From assembly GCA_943324025.2 (NCBI GenBank), contig CALPKA020000013.1, positions 1 to 9,579 of the forward strand: DNA of 9,579 nucleotides, written 5' to 3'. The notes beneath the pieces are model-generated. The model was given only the letters and a program-made list of their open reading frames with translations, did no database searches and was not told the DNA's origin. Below are positions 1 to 5,664 of this stretch, in pieces. A program made the translations under genes and the position numbers. Each line of letters begins with the position of its first letter. Position 1 is the stretch's first letter. The DNA is from Bifidobacterium breve. GTDB taxonomy: Bacteria > Actinomycetota > Actinomycetes > Nanopelagicales > Nanopelagicaceae.

Positions 1-863
1 ATAGCAGTTGCACGGTTTTGAATTTGTGATCTTTCATTTTGGCAAGAGACCACAATTCCAGATGGCAAGTGAGTAATTCTCACCGCTGAATCTGTGGTGT
101 TAACACCTTGACCACCAGGTCCTGATGAGCGATAAACATCAACTCGTAAATCTTTTTCTTCAATTTCAATGTGATCACTTTGTTCAACAACCGGCACAAC
201 CTCAACACCTGCAAAGGATGTGTGGCGGCGAGATTGGGAATCAAATGGTGAAATACGAACCAAACGATGAGTTCCTTGCTCCACTGAAAGCCTGCCATAG
301 GCGTATGGAGCTGAAATTCTAAAGGTGGTTGATTTAATTCCAGCCTCTTCAGCATATGAGGTTTCTAAAACATCAATTTTGTAATTATGTCGCTCACAAT
401 ATCTAACATACATACGCATCAACATTTGGGCCCAATCGGCAGCCTCAACCCCACCTGCCTCTGAGCGAATGGTCATTAATGCATCTCGTTCATCATACTC
501 ACCACTGAGAAGTGTTTGCACCTCAAGATCATTAATTACTTTTGTTAACTCATCCAACTCTTTATCAACATCTTTAAAGGCGGCAGCCTTATCACTTTCA
601 CTTAAAGCTAACTCAACCATTACCGGCAGATCATCTAATCTTGATCTAATTGAATTTATCTTATTAATTGTTGATTGGGCTCTAGATAACTTACTTGTGA
701 TTACCTGCGCTGCCTGCGGATCATCCCAAAGATTTGGCACACTTGCCTGCTTTTCTAAATCATCAGCTGTTTCAATTAATTTAGGCAGGTTTAAAACCTG
801 TTCAATTGATTTAAGAGTTAAATCAACCTTACCTATCTCATCTTGATAATCCCGGGCGGCCAT
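1..863 (-). CDS. prfB: Peptide chain release factor 2 (RF2), 5' part; 3' end beyond window
   Basis: RF2 recognises UAA and UGA in the ribosomal A site and triggers hydrolysis of peptidyl-tRNA. The visible 287 codons start at ATG 861-863 with [10 protein letters not shown] and contain the family landmarks in order: an N-terminal helical domain, the conserved stretch [11 protein letters not shown], the stop-codon-reading tripeptide SPF at residues 205-207 (239-251), and the catalytic GGQ at 250-252 (108-116) within [20 protein letters not shown]. Both motifs fall at the E. coli RF2 residue numbers. SPF rather than PxT separates it from RF1. The family is about 370 residues, so some 80 C-terminal residues are missing off the left edge. 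There is no in-frame UGA near codon 25, so the +1 frameshift control known from many bacterial prfB genes is absent, as is usual for Actinobacteria. No Shine-Dalgarno precedes the ATG. A same-frame reading of the upstream gene ends 14 nt before the start. Confidence 0.97.
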   Translation of the reverse strand, partial: MAARDYQDEIGKVDLTLKSIEQVLNLPKLIETADDLEKQASVPNLWDDPQAAQVITSKLSRAQSTINKINSIRSRLDDLPVMVELALSESDKAAAFKDVDKELDELTKVINDLEVQTLLSGEYDERDALMTIRSEAGGVEAADWAQMLMRMYVRYCERHNYKIDVLETSYAEEAGIKSTTFRISAPYAYGRLSVEQGTHRLVRISPFDSQSRRHTSFAGVEVVPVVEQSDHIEIEEKDLRVDVYRSSGPGGQGVNTTDSAVRITHLPSGIVVSCQNERSQIQNRATA

Positions 864-869
864 GGGGTA

Positions 870-875
870 AGGGTA
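870..875 (-). promoter_or_regulatory. Possible -10 element for leaderless prfB transcript
   Basis: The hexamer TACCCT fits the TANNNT pattern and lies at -12 to -7 relative to the A of the prfB ATG, the position expected if transcription starts at the start codon. Leaderless mRNAs with such elements are common in Actinobacteria, and prfB lacks a Shine-Dalgarno. The motif is degenerate and no -35 is clear, so this is only a candidate; translation coupled to the upstream frame is the alternative. Confidence 0.3.
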
Positions 876-877
876 AT

Positions 878-1045
878 CTAATTAGGGATGTATACCGAAC
901 TTGCGCCAACCTTGGTCGAAATTATTACTTCATTTAACTCACCCATTTGAATAAAGGGTATTTGCACCGGTAATTTCCCATGGATTGATATTTGAGCGGT
1001 AATTTCATATAGCCCGCAATCAAAGGAATCAATCAATACTTTTTT
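878..1045 (-). other. In-frame 55-codon continuation of the TadE-like gene beyond its UGA
   Basis: Directly after the UGA at 1046-1048 the same reading frame stays open for 55 codons to a TAG at 878-880. The conceptual peptide starts KKVLIDSFDCGLYEITAQIS and ends [14 protein letters not shown]. From memory of the mycobacterial Rv3654c group, proteins of this type have a second half with a cysteine, then alternating hydrophobic beta-strand residues, then a small-residue tail; this peptide has the same layout. It therefore looks like the missing C-terminal half of the gene at 1046-1348 rather than random open sequence. Possible explanations are a nonsense mutation, a base-call error, UGA readthrough, or a separate small gene using an alternative start. 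No Shine-Dalgarno is visible for a separate gene. The stretch fills the whole gap between the TadE-like gene and prfB. Confidence 0.5.
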
Positions 1046-1348
1046 TCAAGCAACACTTGCCTGTGAGATCAAGTGCGAAAATTTTTGATTAGCTGCTGGG
1101 CAATCAAGTGGCACATGCTTACTTGATGAATAACGATTTAACTCTGCGTAGTAGGCAAGTAAGTTAATAGATTGGGCAGATTTATTCACCGCCGCCTCCC
1201 CCAAATTTGTTAACTCTCTTTTTACTGCATAGGCCGATACCACATTTATTGAGATAAATGAGAGCAGCATGGCAAAGATAAAAAAGCTAAATGAGAGTGG
1301 TATTAATGAGCCGCGGCTTTTACCTATAAGTAGTTTTTTTAGCGCCAT
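1046..1348 (-). CDS. TadE-like pilus/secretion protein (Rv3654c-like), cut short by in-frame UGA
   Basis: A 100-residue product with a short basic N-terminus (MALKKLLIGKSRGS) followed by one hydrophobic segment at about residues 15-40, then a hydrophilic region containing a DCPAA motif. This layout, with an R-G-S just before the membrane segment, matches the small TadE-like proteins encoded at the end of actinobacterial Flp/Tad-type pilus clusters (Rv3654c group), whose function is poorly known; they probably sit in the membrane as pseudopilin-like anchors. The ATG at 1346-1348 overlaps the end of the preceding gene by 10 nt, so translation is probably coupled. The stop is UGA at 1046-1048, inside the context GCT TGA AAA AAA, next to a run of seven A. 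The frame continues for 55 codons with family-like character, so the product is either truncated or the UGA is sometimes read. Elsewhere in this window UGA is a genuine stop (permease, RbsD), so a changed genetic code is not indicated. Confidence 0.65.
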   Translation of the reverse strand: MALKKLLIGKSRGSLIPLSFSFFIFAMLLSFISINVVSAYAVKRELTNLGEAAVNKSAQSINLLAYYAELNRYSSSKHVPLDCPAANQKFSHLISQASVA

Positions 1349-1743
1349 AGATCAACATACTCAGTAGCAGATGCCTTGAAACTACTTCCTGACGAGATCG
1401 TTGCAGTTACTTGATTTCCTGGTTTAAAGCATGGGTATGTACTACAACTTATCTCTAGATTTATTTGACTCACCCTTGCCTTTGATTGGGCCCATTTAGA
1501 TTGGTAGAGATCAATAACTTGAAATGCTCTGACTCTGGCAAGCTCCTCATTTGGACTGGTCACAAATGCTCTAACCACCTGCCGGGCTAAGTTAGTTGCT
1601 TCATGAACTGCAACTGATTTATTTTGAATTGCAGTGATAAAGATAAGAAAGATTGTAAAAAAAGGCAGGGTAAAGATCAAAAACTCAGAGATGGCCGAAC
1701 CCTGGTTTGATTTTGCAAGAAATCTAATTATTTTCATTCTCAT
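1339..1743 (-). CDS. TadE-family pilus minor pilin-like protein
   Basis: The 134-residue product begins MRMKIIRFLAKSNQGSAISE. The QGSAISEF stretch (residues 14-21) has Gly15 followed by Glu at +5 and a hydrophobic segment of about 25 residues, which is the TadE/class III prepilin arrangement; a prepilin peptidase could cut after the Gly. The remainder is extracytoplasmic, with two cysteines in a CSTYPC motif that could form a disulfide, and a Ser/Thr-rich tail. The start is uncertain: an upstream ATG at 1789-1791 would add 16 residues that overlap the preceding gene heavily, so I prefer ATG 1741-1743 (or 1735-1737), which places the basic segment and membrane helix at the usual distance. It overlaps the upstream gene by about 20 nt and the downstream one by 10 nt. 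Expected role: minor pilin or assembly component of a Tad-type pilus; the ATPase and platform genes are not in the window. Confidence 0.7.
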   Translation of the reverse strand: MRMKIIRFLAKSNQGSAISEFLIFTLPFFTIFLIFITAIQNKSVAVHEATNLARQVVRAFVTSPNEELARVRAFQVIDLYQSKWAQSKARVSQINLEISCSTYPCFKPGNQVTATISSGSSFKASATEYVDLWR

Positions 1744-2071
1744 CAACTGCGATTGAAATAACCCTTTTACCTGAGGTAAATCCAAAATCAATGAACTTAT
1801 CTATCACTCCCCTTTGATCAAGAAGTAGTACCGATCCACCTCCTGCCAGTGGGTGGCGTTCATAATCTATGGAGCCGCCTTTGATTGCAACCTTTGCAAG
1901 CTCTGCTTGAGAGAAATTACTTTCACGCATAATGCTAAATTGCATAAAGACCAATTGAAACATCACTAGAAAGACAAATAGTTGGGGAATTAAAGTTAGA
2001 AAAGATTCAGCTGACCCCCGATTCTTGGCAAATAAAAACTTGCGCAACTTACCTGATACCGCCCATTGCAT
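1724..2071 (-). CDS. Small TadE-like membrane-anchored pilus protein
   Basis: A product of 115 residues from ATG 2069-2071, or 107 from TTG 2045-2047, which lies one base after the upstream stop codon. The N-terminus is basic and runs into AKNRGSAESF followed by a strongly hydrophobic segment (about residues 22-45, rich in Phe, Val and Leu). The C-terminal part is soluble and ends in an acidic tail, DENENN. The R-G-S-A before the membrane segment, the size and the position between a pilin-like gene and a TadE gene put it in the TadE-like group. I do not recognise a closer family. The ATG start overlaps the upstream gene by 23 nt, and neither start has a good Shine-Dalgarno, which suggests coupled translation. 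Stop is TAG at 1724-1726. Confidence 0.6.
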   Translation of the reverse strand: MQWAVSGKLRKFLFAKNRGSAESFLTLIPQLFVFLVMFQLVFMQFSIMRESNFSQAELAKVAIKGGSIDYERHPLAGGGSVLLLDQRGVIDKFIDFGFTSGKRVISIAVDENENN

Positions 2072-2243
2072 CTAATGAGTTGCGCAAGATTGTGGTTAAT
2101 TTAGGAGCTGCAATTGACCAAATGCCAGTAACTAAGGCGGTGGTCATTAACACCACCAAGACCCAACCTGGTACATCACCCCTACTTGATCCAGTTAGAA
2201 ACTCACGTATTTTGATTTGAAGCTTTACATAAATTTTAATCAT
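2049..2243 (-). CDS. Flp pilin-like small membrane protein
   Basis: A 64-residue protein starting MIKIYVKLQIKIREF with a basic N-terminus, then SSRGDVPGW at about 19-27 and a single hydrophobic helix to about residue 47, then a short amphipathic tail. The size, the single helix and the position at the head of TadE-like genes fit the major pilin slot of an actinobacterial Tad-like cluster. The Glu at +5 after the processing glycine, typical of Flp pilins, is Trp here, so processing by a prepilin peptidase is uncertain. Start: ATG 2241-2243 is chosen over GTG 2247-2249 because GGAG at 2249-2252 is 5 nt away from the ATG and would overlap the GTG. It is the first gene of the pilus unit. Confidence 0.65.
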   Translation of the reverse strand: MIKIYVKLQIKIREFLTGSSRGDVPGWVLVVLMTTALVTGIWSIAAPKLTTILRNSLDAMGGIR

Positions 2244-2248
2244 CTTCA

Positions 2249-2252
2249 CTCC
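2249..2252 (-). promoter_or_regulatory. Ribosome binding site of the Flp-like gene
   Basis: GGAG on the minus strand, 5 nt before ATG 2243. It is the only clear Shine-Dalgarno in the pilus unit and decides the start of the first gene. Confidence 0.6.
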
Positions 2253-2358
2253 ATTCGCAGGTGAGTGAAAGATACTTAACTCTTTAAATCTTTAATTGAT
2301 CTTGTTTATTTTGTGTGGAGAAGTAATCATCCACCAGTTATTAACTTGGTACTTTAAG
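2253..2358 (-). other. Intergenic region between sugar operon and pilus genes
   Basis: A gap of about 106 nt that should hold the end of the sugar transcript and the promoter of the pilus genes. It is AT-rich. An inverted repeat GTGGA/TCCAC with a 10-nt loop lies at 2315-2334, and TAACTT/AAGTTA with an 8-nt loop lies at 2342-2361, overlapping the kinase stop codon. Neither is followed by a U-run on the minus strand, so neither is a convincing intrinsic terminator. No strong -35/-10 pair is visible. Confidence 0.4.
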
Positions 2359-2991
2359 TTATAGGTTAATTATGTAATCTGCTTTAGAGGCAGTTGCCTC
2401 TACAATCTTTGCATTAACCTCATCAGTTCCTCTTGCCCATGCATATGCAGCATCAGCATCCTTGCCGAATTTCTGATGTCTCTTAGTTAATCTGTCTAAC
2501 CGTAAGTCATCATCGATATTTACATACCAAATCTCATCTAACTCCCCAGCAACTCCTTGCCAGCCCATCTCATTTAAAAGTAGGTAATTGCCCTCTGTTA
2601 AAACTATTTTGGTCTTTGCCAATACCACTCCATCGGCGGCATAGGACTCTTCAATCTCGCGATGAAAAACTGGGAAGTAAACATCCTTATCAATATCATT
2701 TCTTAATCTGCGCAATAGATTTACATACCCTTCTGAATCAAAGGTATTTGGAGCCCCTTTTCGATCAGCTAATCCAAGCCGAGCAAGTTGGCTATTGCTT
2801 AGGTGGTAGCCATCCATTGGAACAATTGTGGCAACACCTTTTGGAAGATTATTTAAAATATGTTCAGTCAGTGTTGATTTTCCAGCACCAGGTTTGCCAA
2901 CAATCCCGATGATTATTCGTTTATTGGCAGAGGCATTAAAAGCATTTATGCGCTCTATTACTTGGTCGAGTGAATTGATTAAATCTGGCAC
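2359..2991 (-). CDS. P-loop sugar/nucleoside kinase of the FrcK/YggC type
   Basis: A 210-residue kinase of the uridine kinase/phosphoribulokinase/pantothenate kinase superfamily. Walker A is GKPGAGKST at residues 32-40; MDGYHL (59-64) and RKGAPNTFD (77-85) are the lid and substrate-region motifs typical of the YggC/FrcK group; PVFHREIEE (107-115), EGNYLLL (133-139) and RLTKRH (167-172) complete the family pattern. It likely phosphorylates a small hydroxylated substrate with ATP in the cytoplasm. Rhizobial FrcK is encoded with a fructose ABC transporter, and this gene likewise follows an importer, so a sugar delivered by that importer (perhaps after epimerisation) is the likely substrate; this is inference. 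The start is GTG 2989-2991, 9 nt after the epimerase stop, with no Shine-Dalgarno, pointing to coupled translation. Length is normal and no key motif is missing. Confidence 0.85.
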   Translation of the reverse strand: MPDLINSLDQVIERINAFNASANKRIIIGIVGKPGAGKSTLTEHILNNLPKGVATIVPMDGYHLSNSQLARLGLADRKGAPNTFDSEGYVNLLRRLRNDIDKDVYFPVFHREIEESYAADGVVLAKTKIVLTEGNYLLLNEMGWQGVAGELDEIWYVNIDDDLRLDRLTKRHQKFGKDADAAYAWARGTDEVNAKIVEATASKADYIINL

Positions 2992-3000
2992 TTTTACGGC

Positions 3001-3876
3001 TTAGTTTTTGTGCGCAGCTACAATTTTGTTTTCAATATACTCTCGAGCAGATTTTGCCATTGACTTGTTATCTGTCCATAGATTACGCCAGATACCAAGA
3101 GTGCTAGATAGATCTGGGGCAACAACAGTGGATGAGAATGATTCAAAGGTAATAGTTCCTTTGTAGCCAATCTTGGCAAGGGCGCCAAAGAATGAATCAA
3201 AATCAATATTTCCAGTGCCAAGTGGGCCACGATGGCTTGCACCAATATGAACATAACCCAACTTATTACCAGCCTCTAATACAGGTGAAACTAAATCCTG
3301 CTCTTCAATATTCATGTGATAAATATCTAGATGCACAACCACATTTGGCTCACCAATATCTTTGATCATCTCTAATGCTTGGCTGCCGGTATTTAAAAGA
3401 TTTGATTCATAGCGATTAACTGGCTCAAGTCCTAGCGTGATTCCCTTTGCTTGGGCTGCAATAGCTAAGCGCTTAAGGGCGGCAACTGCGTTATCACGTG
3501 CTTTCTTTGTTGGTGGAAACTTATATTTTCCAAGGGCGCTGAATATAACTCCGCCTAGGTAATCTCCGCCTAATTGTTCAACCACATTTAAAGCATCCAT
3601 TAATCGTGCTTCACCGCGTTTGGCAATTTCAGAATCTTCATTATTAATATCTGCATCAAAGGAAAGACCAAGTGAGCAAGCACCCTTTAAGCCAAACTCT
3701 TTTAAAGTGGCTTTGGTGTGTTCAACATCAATTGATTTTGGATCAAGTGCTGGAATTTCAATTAATCCATAACCTGCTTCGGCGGAGTTCTTAATCGCTT
3801 CGCGGCATTGATCCTTAGACCAACCTCCCACCCAGACAAGTGCATGAACGCCAAGTAGATTTGGGATGGTTGTCAT
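3001..3876 (-). CDS. Ketose 3-epimerase (D-tagatose/D-psicose 3-epimerase family)
   Basis: A 291-residue TIM-barrel sugar epimerase. Metal ligands can be placed: E151 in LEPVNRYE, D184 in HLDIYHMN, H210 in YVHIGASHRG and E245 in TFESF. These are each one residue below the Pseudomonas cichorii D-tagatose 3-epimerase ligands (152, 185, 211, 246). Substrate-side residues E157, H187 and R216 are also present. The family interconverts ketoses at C3 (fructose/psicose, tagatose/sorbose, ribulose/xylulose) through a metal-held enediolate. An ABC importer lies upstream and a FrcK-like kinase downstream, so it probably converts the imported ketose, or its product, into the kinase substrate. ATG 3874-3876 follows the ATPase stop by 4 nt, with AGGA at 3884-3887 as ribosome binding site. 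Exact specificity cannot be read; a hydroxypyruvate isomerase-like role is less likely because of the EPVNR and HMN motifs. Confidence 0.88.
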   Translation of the reverse strand: MTTIPNLLGVHALVWVGGWSKDQCREAIKNSAEAGYGLIEIPALDPKSIDVEHTKATLKEFGLKGACSLGLSFDADINNEDSEIAKRGEARLMDALNVVEQLGGDYLGGVIFSALGKYKFPPTKKARDNAVAALKRLAIAAQAKGITLGLEPVNRYESNLLNTGSQALEMIKDIGEPNVVVHLDIYHMNIEEQDLVSPVLEAGNKLGYVHIGASHRGPLGTGNIDFDSFFGALAKIGYKGTITFESFSSTVVAPDLSSTLGIWRNLWTDNKSMAKSAREYIENKIVAAHKN

Positions 3877-3880
3877 TTTT

Positions 3881-4639
3881 TTATCCTTTTCCTGATTTTG
3901 CTCCGGTTATTAATGCTACCAACTCATCACCTGACGTATCTTTCGAGCGTAATCCAGCCATCACATCTCCTTGGCGCATTACCCAAATTTGATCTGACAG
4001 ACGAAGAACTTGATCAAAATTATGACTAATCAAAAGAATTGCCAGCCCCTGAGCTTTCATTCTCTTAATCAAATCTTCAACCTTTGCAGTCTCTCTAACA
4101 CCCAAAGCTGCAGTTGGCTCATCCATAATTACAACACTTGAACCCCAGCCAGCAGCACGGCAAATTGCAACCGCCTGTCGCTGACCGCCAGATAAGCGTC
4201 TGGTGCGAGATTTAATTGAAGGGATATAAACATCAAGATTTTTTAGCATCTTGGTTGCTTCTTCCTTCATCTTTGATTTGTTCAAAATCTTGAAAGGACC
4301 AAATCCTTTGGTAATTTCACGGTTTAGGAAAAGATTTTGCCAAATACTCAAATCTTCAATCAAGCTAAGGGTTTGATAAACCGTCTCAATTCCAAAAGAT
4401 CTTGACTCTTCTGGATTAACAAACTCAACAACCTCACCGTTGATTTTAATTTCACCCTCATCAGAGTTATAAACTCCAGAGATACATTTAATCAAAGTTG
4501 ATTTACCAGCTCCATTATCGCCAATAATTGCAGTAACTTCACCAGGTTTAGCAAACATTGAAACACCCTTTAGCGCATCAACGCTACCAAAAGCTTTCTT
4601 AATGTTTACGCACTCAATTGCATACGGCTTAGTGGTCAT
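3881..4639 (-). CDS. Sugar ABC transporter ATP-binding protein (FrcA-like, single domain)
   Basis: A 252-residue ATPase that powers import through the adjacent permease. Motifs: Walker A GDNGAGKST (40-48), Q-loop Q89, signature LSGGQRQ (149-155), Walker B VVIMDEP (169-175) with catalytic E174, D-loop region following, and switch H206. Most ribose-type importers have a double-length ATPase of about 500 residues (RbsA); here there is only one domain, as in FrcA of the fructose system, so it should act as a homodimer. The ATG at 4637-4639 overlaps the permease stop in an ATGA arrangement, a sign of strict translational coupling. All catalytic residues are present. Confidence 0.93.
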   Translation of the reverse strand: MTTKPYAIECVNIKKAFGSVDALKGVSMFAKPGEVTAIIGDNGAGKSTLIKCISGVYNSDEGEIKINGEVVEFVNPEESRSFGIETVYQTLSLIEDLSIWQNLFLNREITKGFGPFKILNKSKMKEEATKMLKNLDVYIPSIKSRTRRLSGGQRQAVAICRAAGWGSSVVIMDEPTAALGVRETAKVEDLIKRMKAQGLAILLISHNFDQVLRLSDQIWVMRQGDVMAGLRSKDTSGDELVALITGAKSGKG

Positions 4640-5646
4640 TTATCTGTCCTTACTAACGCAGCTGAGAGAATAACAACTAAACCAATTGATAGATATTGGT
4701 AGTAGGCAGCAACACCAATTACCGTCAAGCCATTTGATAATGATTGAAGTAACAAAGCTGCAATAAATGGGCCAAATATTGTTCCTCGGCCACCAAACAA
4801 GCTAACGCCACCTAACACCACAGCGGCAACGCTATTTAATAAAATTGAGGTATTTGCTGCCGGCTCAGCAGATCCAATACGAGAGATAGCAAGTGTTGCT
4901 GCAAATCCAGCAAGTGCACCAGAGATTACATATACCGCTATTTTGATTTTAACGACAGAGATTCCCATTGCACGAGCAGACTCTGGATCTCCACCAACTG
5001 CAAATACGTGGGTTCCAAATCGAGTATGGAATAAGACAAAGTGGGCAACTACAACTATTACAAAGGCGACCATCATTAAATATGGAATATTTGCCTTATC
5101 GCCAATTGCAAGGGTTGCAAGTGATTCACTAATTACCTGACGAGGCTTTCCATCGCTGAGAACTAGTGCGGCACCTGATGCAACGCTAAGCATGCCAAGG
5201 GTGACAATAAAATCATTAATTTTTCGCTTTGCAATGATAAGTCCATTTAGTAAACCAACAAATGTGCCAGCGATAGTTCCGAACAAAACGCACTGCAAAA
5301 GTGGCCAACCGTTGGTGAAAGCTAATCCAAAGGTTACGGCGCCAAAGGTCATTGTTGAGCTAACAGATAGGTCAATGCCCGCGGTTAAAACTGTGAAGGT
5401 TTGGCCCACTGCAATAATCGCAGGAATTGAGGCGGCTACCAAAATATTATTTAGGTTCCAAAGTGTTAGGAACTCAGCTGGCGCAATGGCGCCAAAGAAT
5501 GCAATAACAAATACGAAGGCGACTACAACAAGCCAATCAGACCAGAAAAATGGGTCTTGAATCTTAGAGCGCACTCGGCTCAAAAAGTTAATGTCAACTG
5601 CACCCTCTGATGAGGGTGCAGTTGATTTTCTACTTATTTTTTTCAC
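4636..5646 (-). CDS. Sugar ABC transporter permease (RbsC/FrcC family)
   Basis: A 336-residue membrane protein of the branched-chain/ribose permease superfamily. After a cytoplasmic N-terminus of about 35 residues come eight or more hydrophobic segments. Family marks are TAGIDLSVSS (88-97), NDFIVTLGM (144-152), the ATPase-contacting loop GGDPESARAMGI (218-229) and the glycine-rich LGGVSLFGGRGT near the C-terminus. There is one permease gene, so the channel should be a homodimer. The start is uncertain: GTG 5644-5646 has no Shine-Dalgarno and places a perfect hairpin (5594-5625) within codons 8-18; TTG 5581-5583 or GTG 5572-5574, both downstream of the hairpin, would leave it intergenic and still give an intact transmembrane core. 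The stop TGA overlaps the ATPase start. Confidence 0.92.
   Translation of the reverse strand: MKKISRKSTAPSSEGAVDINFLSRVRSKIQDPFFWSDWLVVVAFVFVIAFFGAIAPAEFLTLWNLNNILVAASIPAIIAVGQTFTVLTAGIDLSVSSTMTFGAVTFGLAFTNGWPLLQCVLFGTIAGTFVGLLNGLIIAKRKINDFIVTLGMLSVASGAALVLSDGKPRQVISESLATLAIGDKANIPYLMMVAFVIVVVAHFVLFHTRFGTHVFAVGGDPESARAMGISVVKIKIAVYVISGALAGFAATLAISRIGSAEPAANTSILLNSVAAVVLGGVSLFGGRGTIFGPFIAALLLQSLSNGLTVIGVAAYYQYLSIGLVVILSAALVRTDK
5594..5625 (-). repeat. Perfect 14-bp stem-loop at the binding-protein/permease junction
   Basis: TCAACTGCACCCTC and its exact reverse complement flank a 4-nt loop, 8 of 14 pairs being G-C. It begins 18 nt after the proposed permease start codon and 39 nt after the binding-protein stop codon. 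On the minus strand a short U-stretch only follows 10 nt later, so it is not a classical terminator. In binding-protein operons such hairpins often protect the 3' end of the binding-protein mRNA or limit transcription of the membrane genes; that role is inferred here. Confidence 0.8.
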
Positions 5647-5664
5647 TTATTACTTACGCCAAAC

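Noticed and set aside
80..355. 91-codon minus-strand frame inside prfB
   Set aside because: Out of frame with the release factor motifs SPF and GGQ, which are in the real reading frame.
785..810. Programmed +1 frameshift site in prfB
   Set aside because: Codons 18-27 contain no UGA and the frame is continuous from ATG 863 to the window edge.
469..846. 125-codon open frame on the plus strand
   Set aside because: It lies antisense to prfB, whose conserved protein sequence clearly occupies the other strand; no Shine-Dalgarno or family likeness.
1046..1048. Genome-wide reassignment of UGA to an amino acid
   Set aside because: UGA is the natural stop of the permease and rbsD genes in this window, and prfB, the UGA-reading release factor, is present with intact motifs.
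2315..2334. GTGGA/TCCAC hairpin as an intrinsic terminator of the sugar operon
   Set aside because: Only 5 bp with a 10-nt loop and no U-run on either strand.
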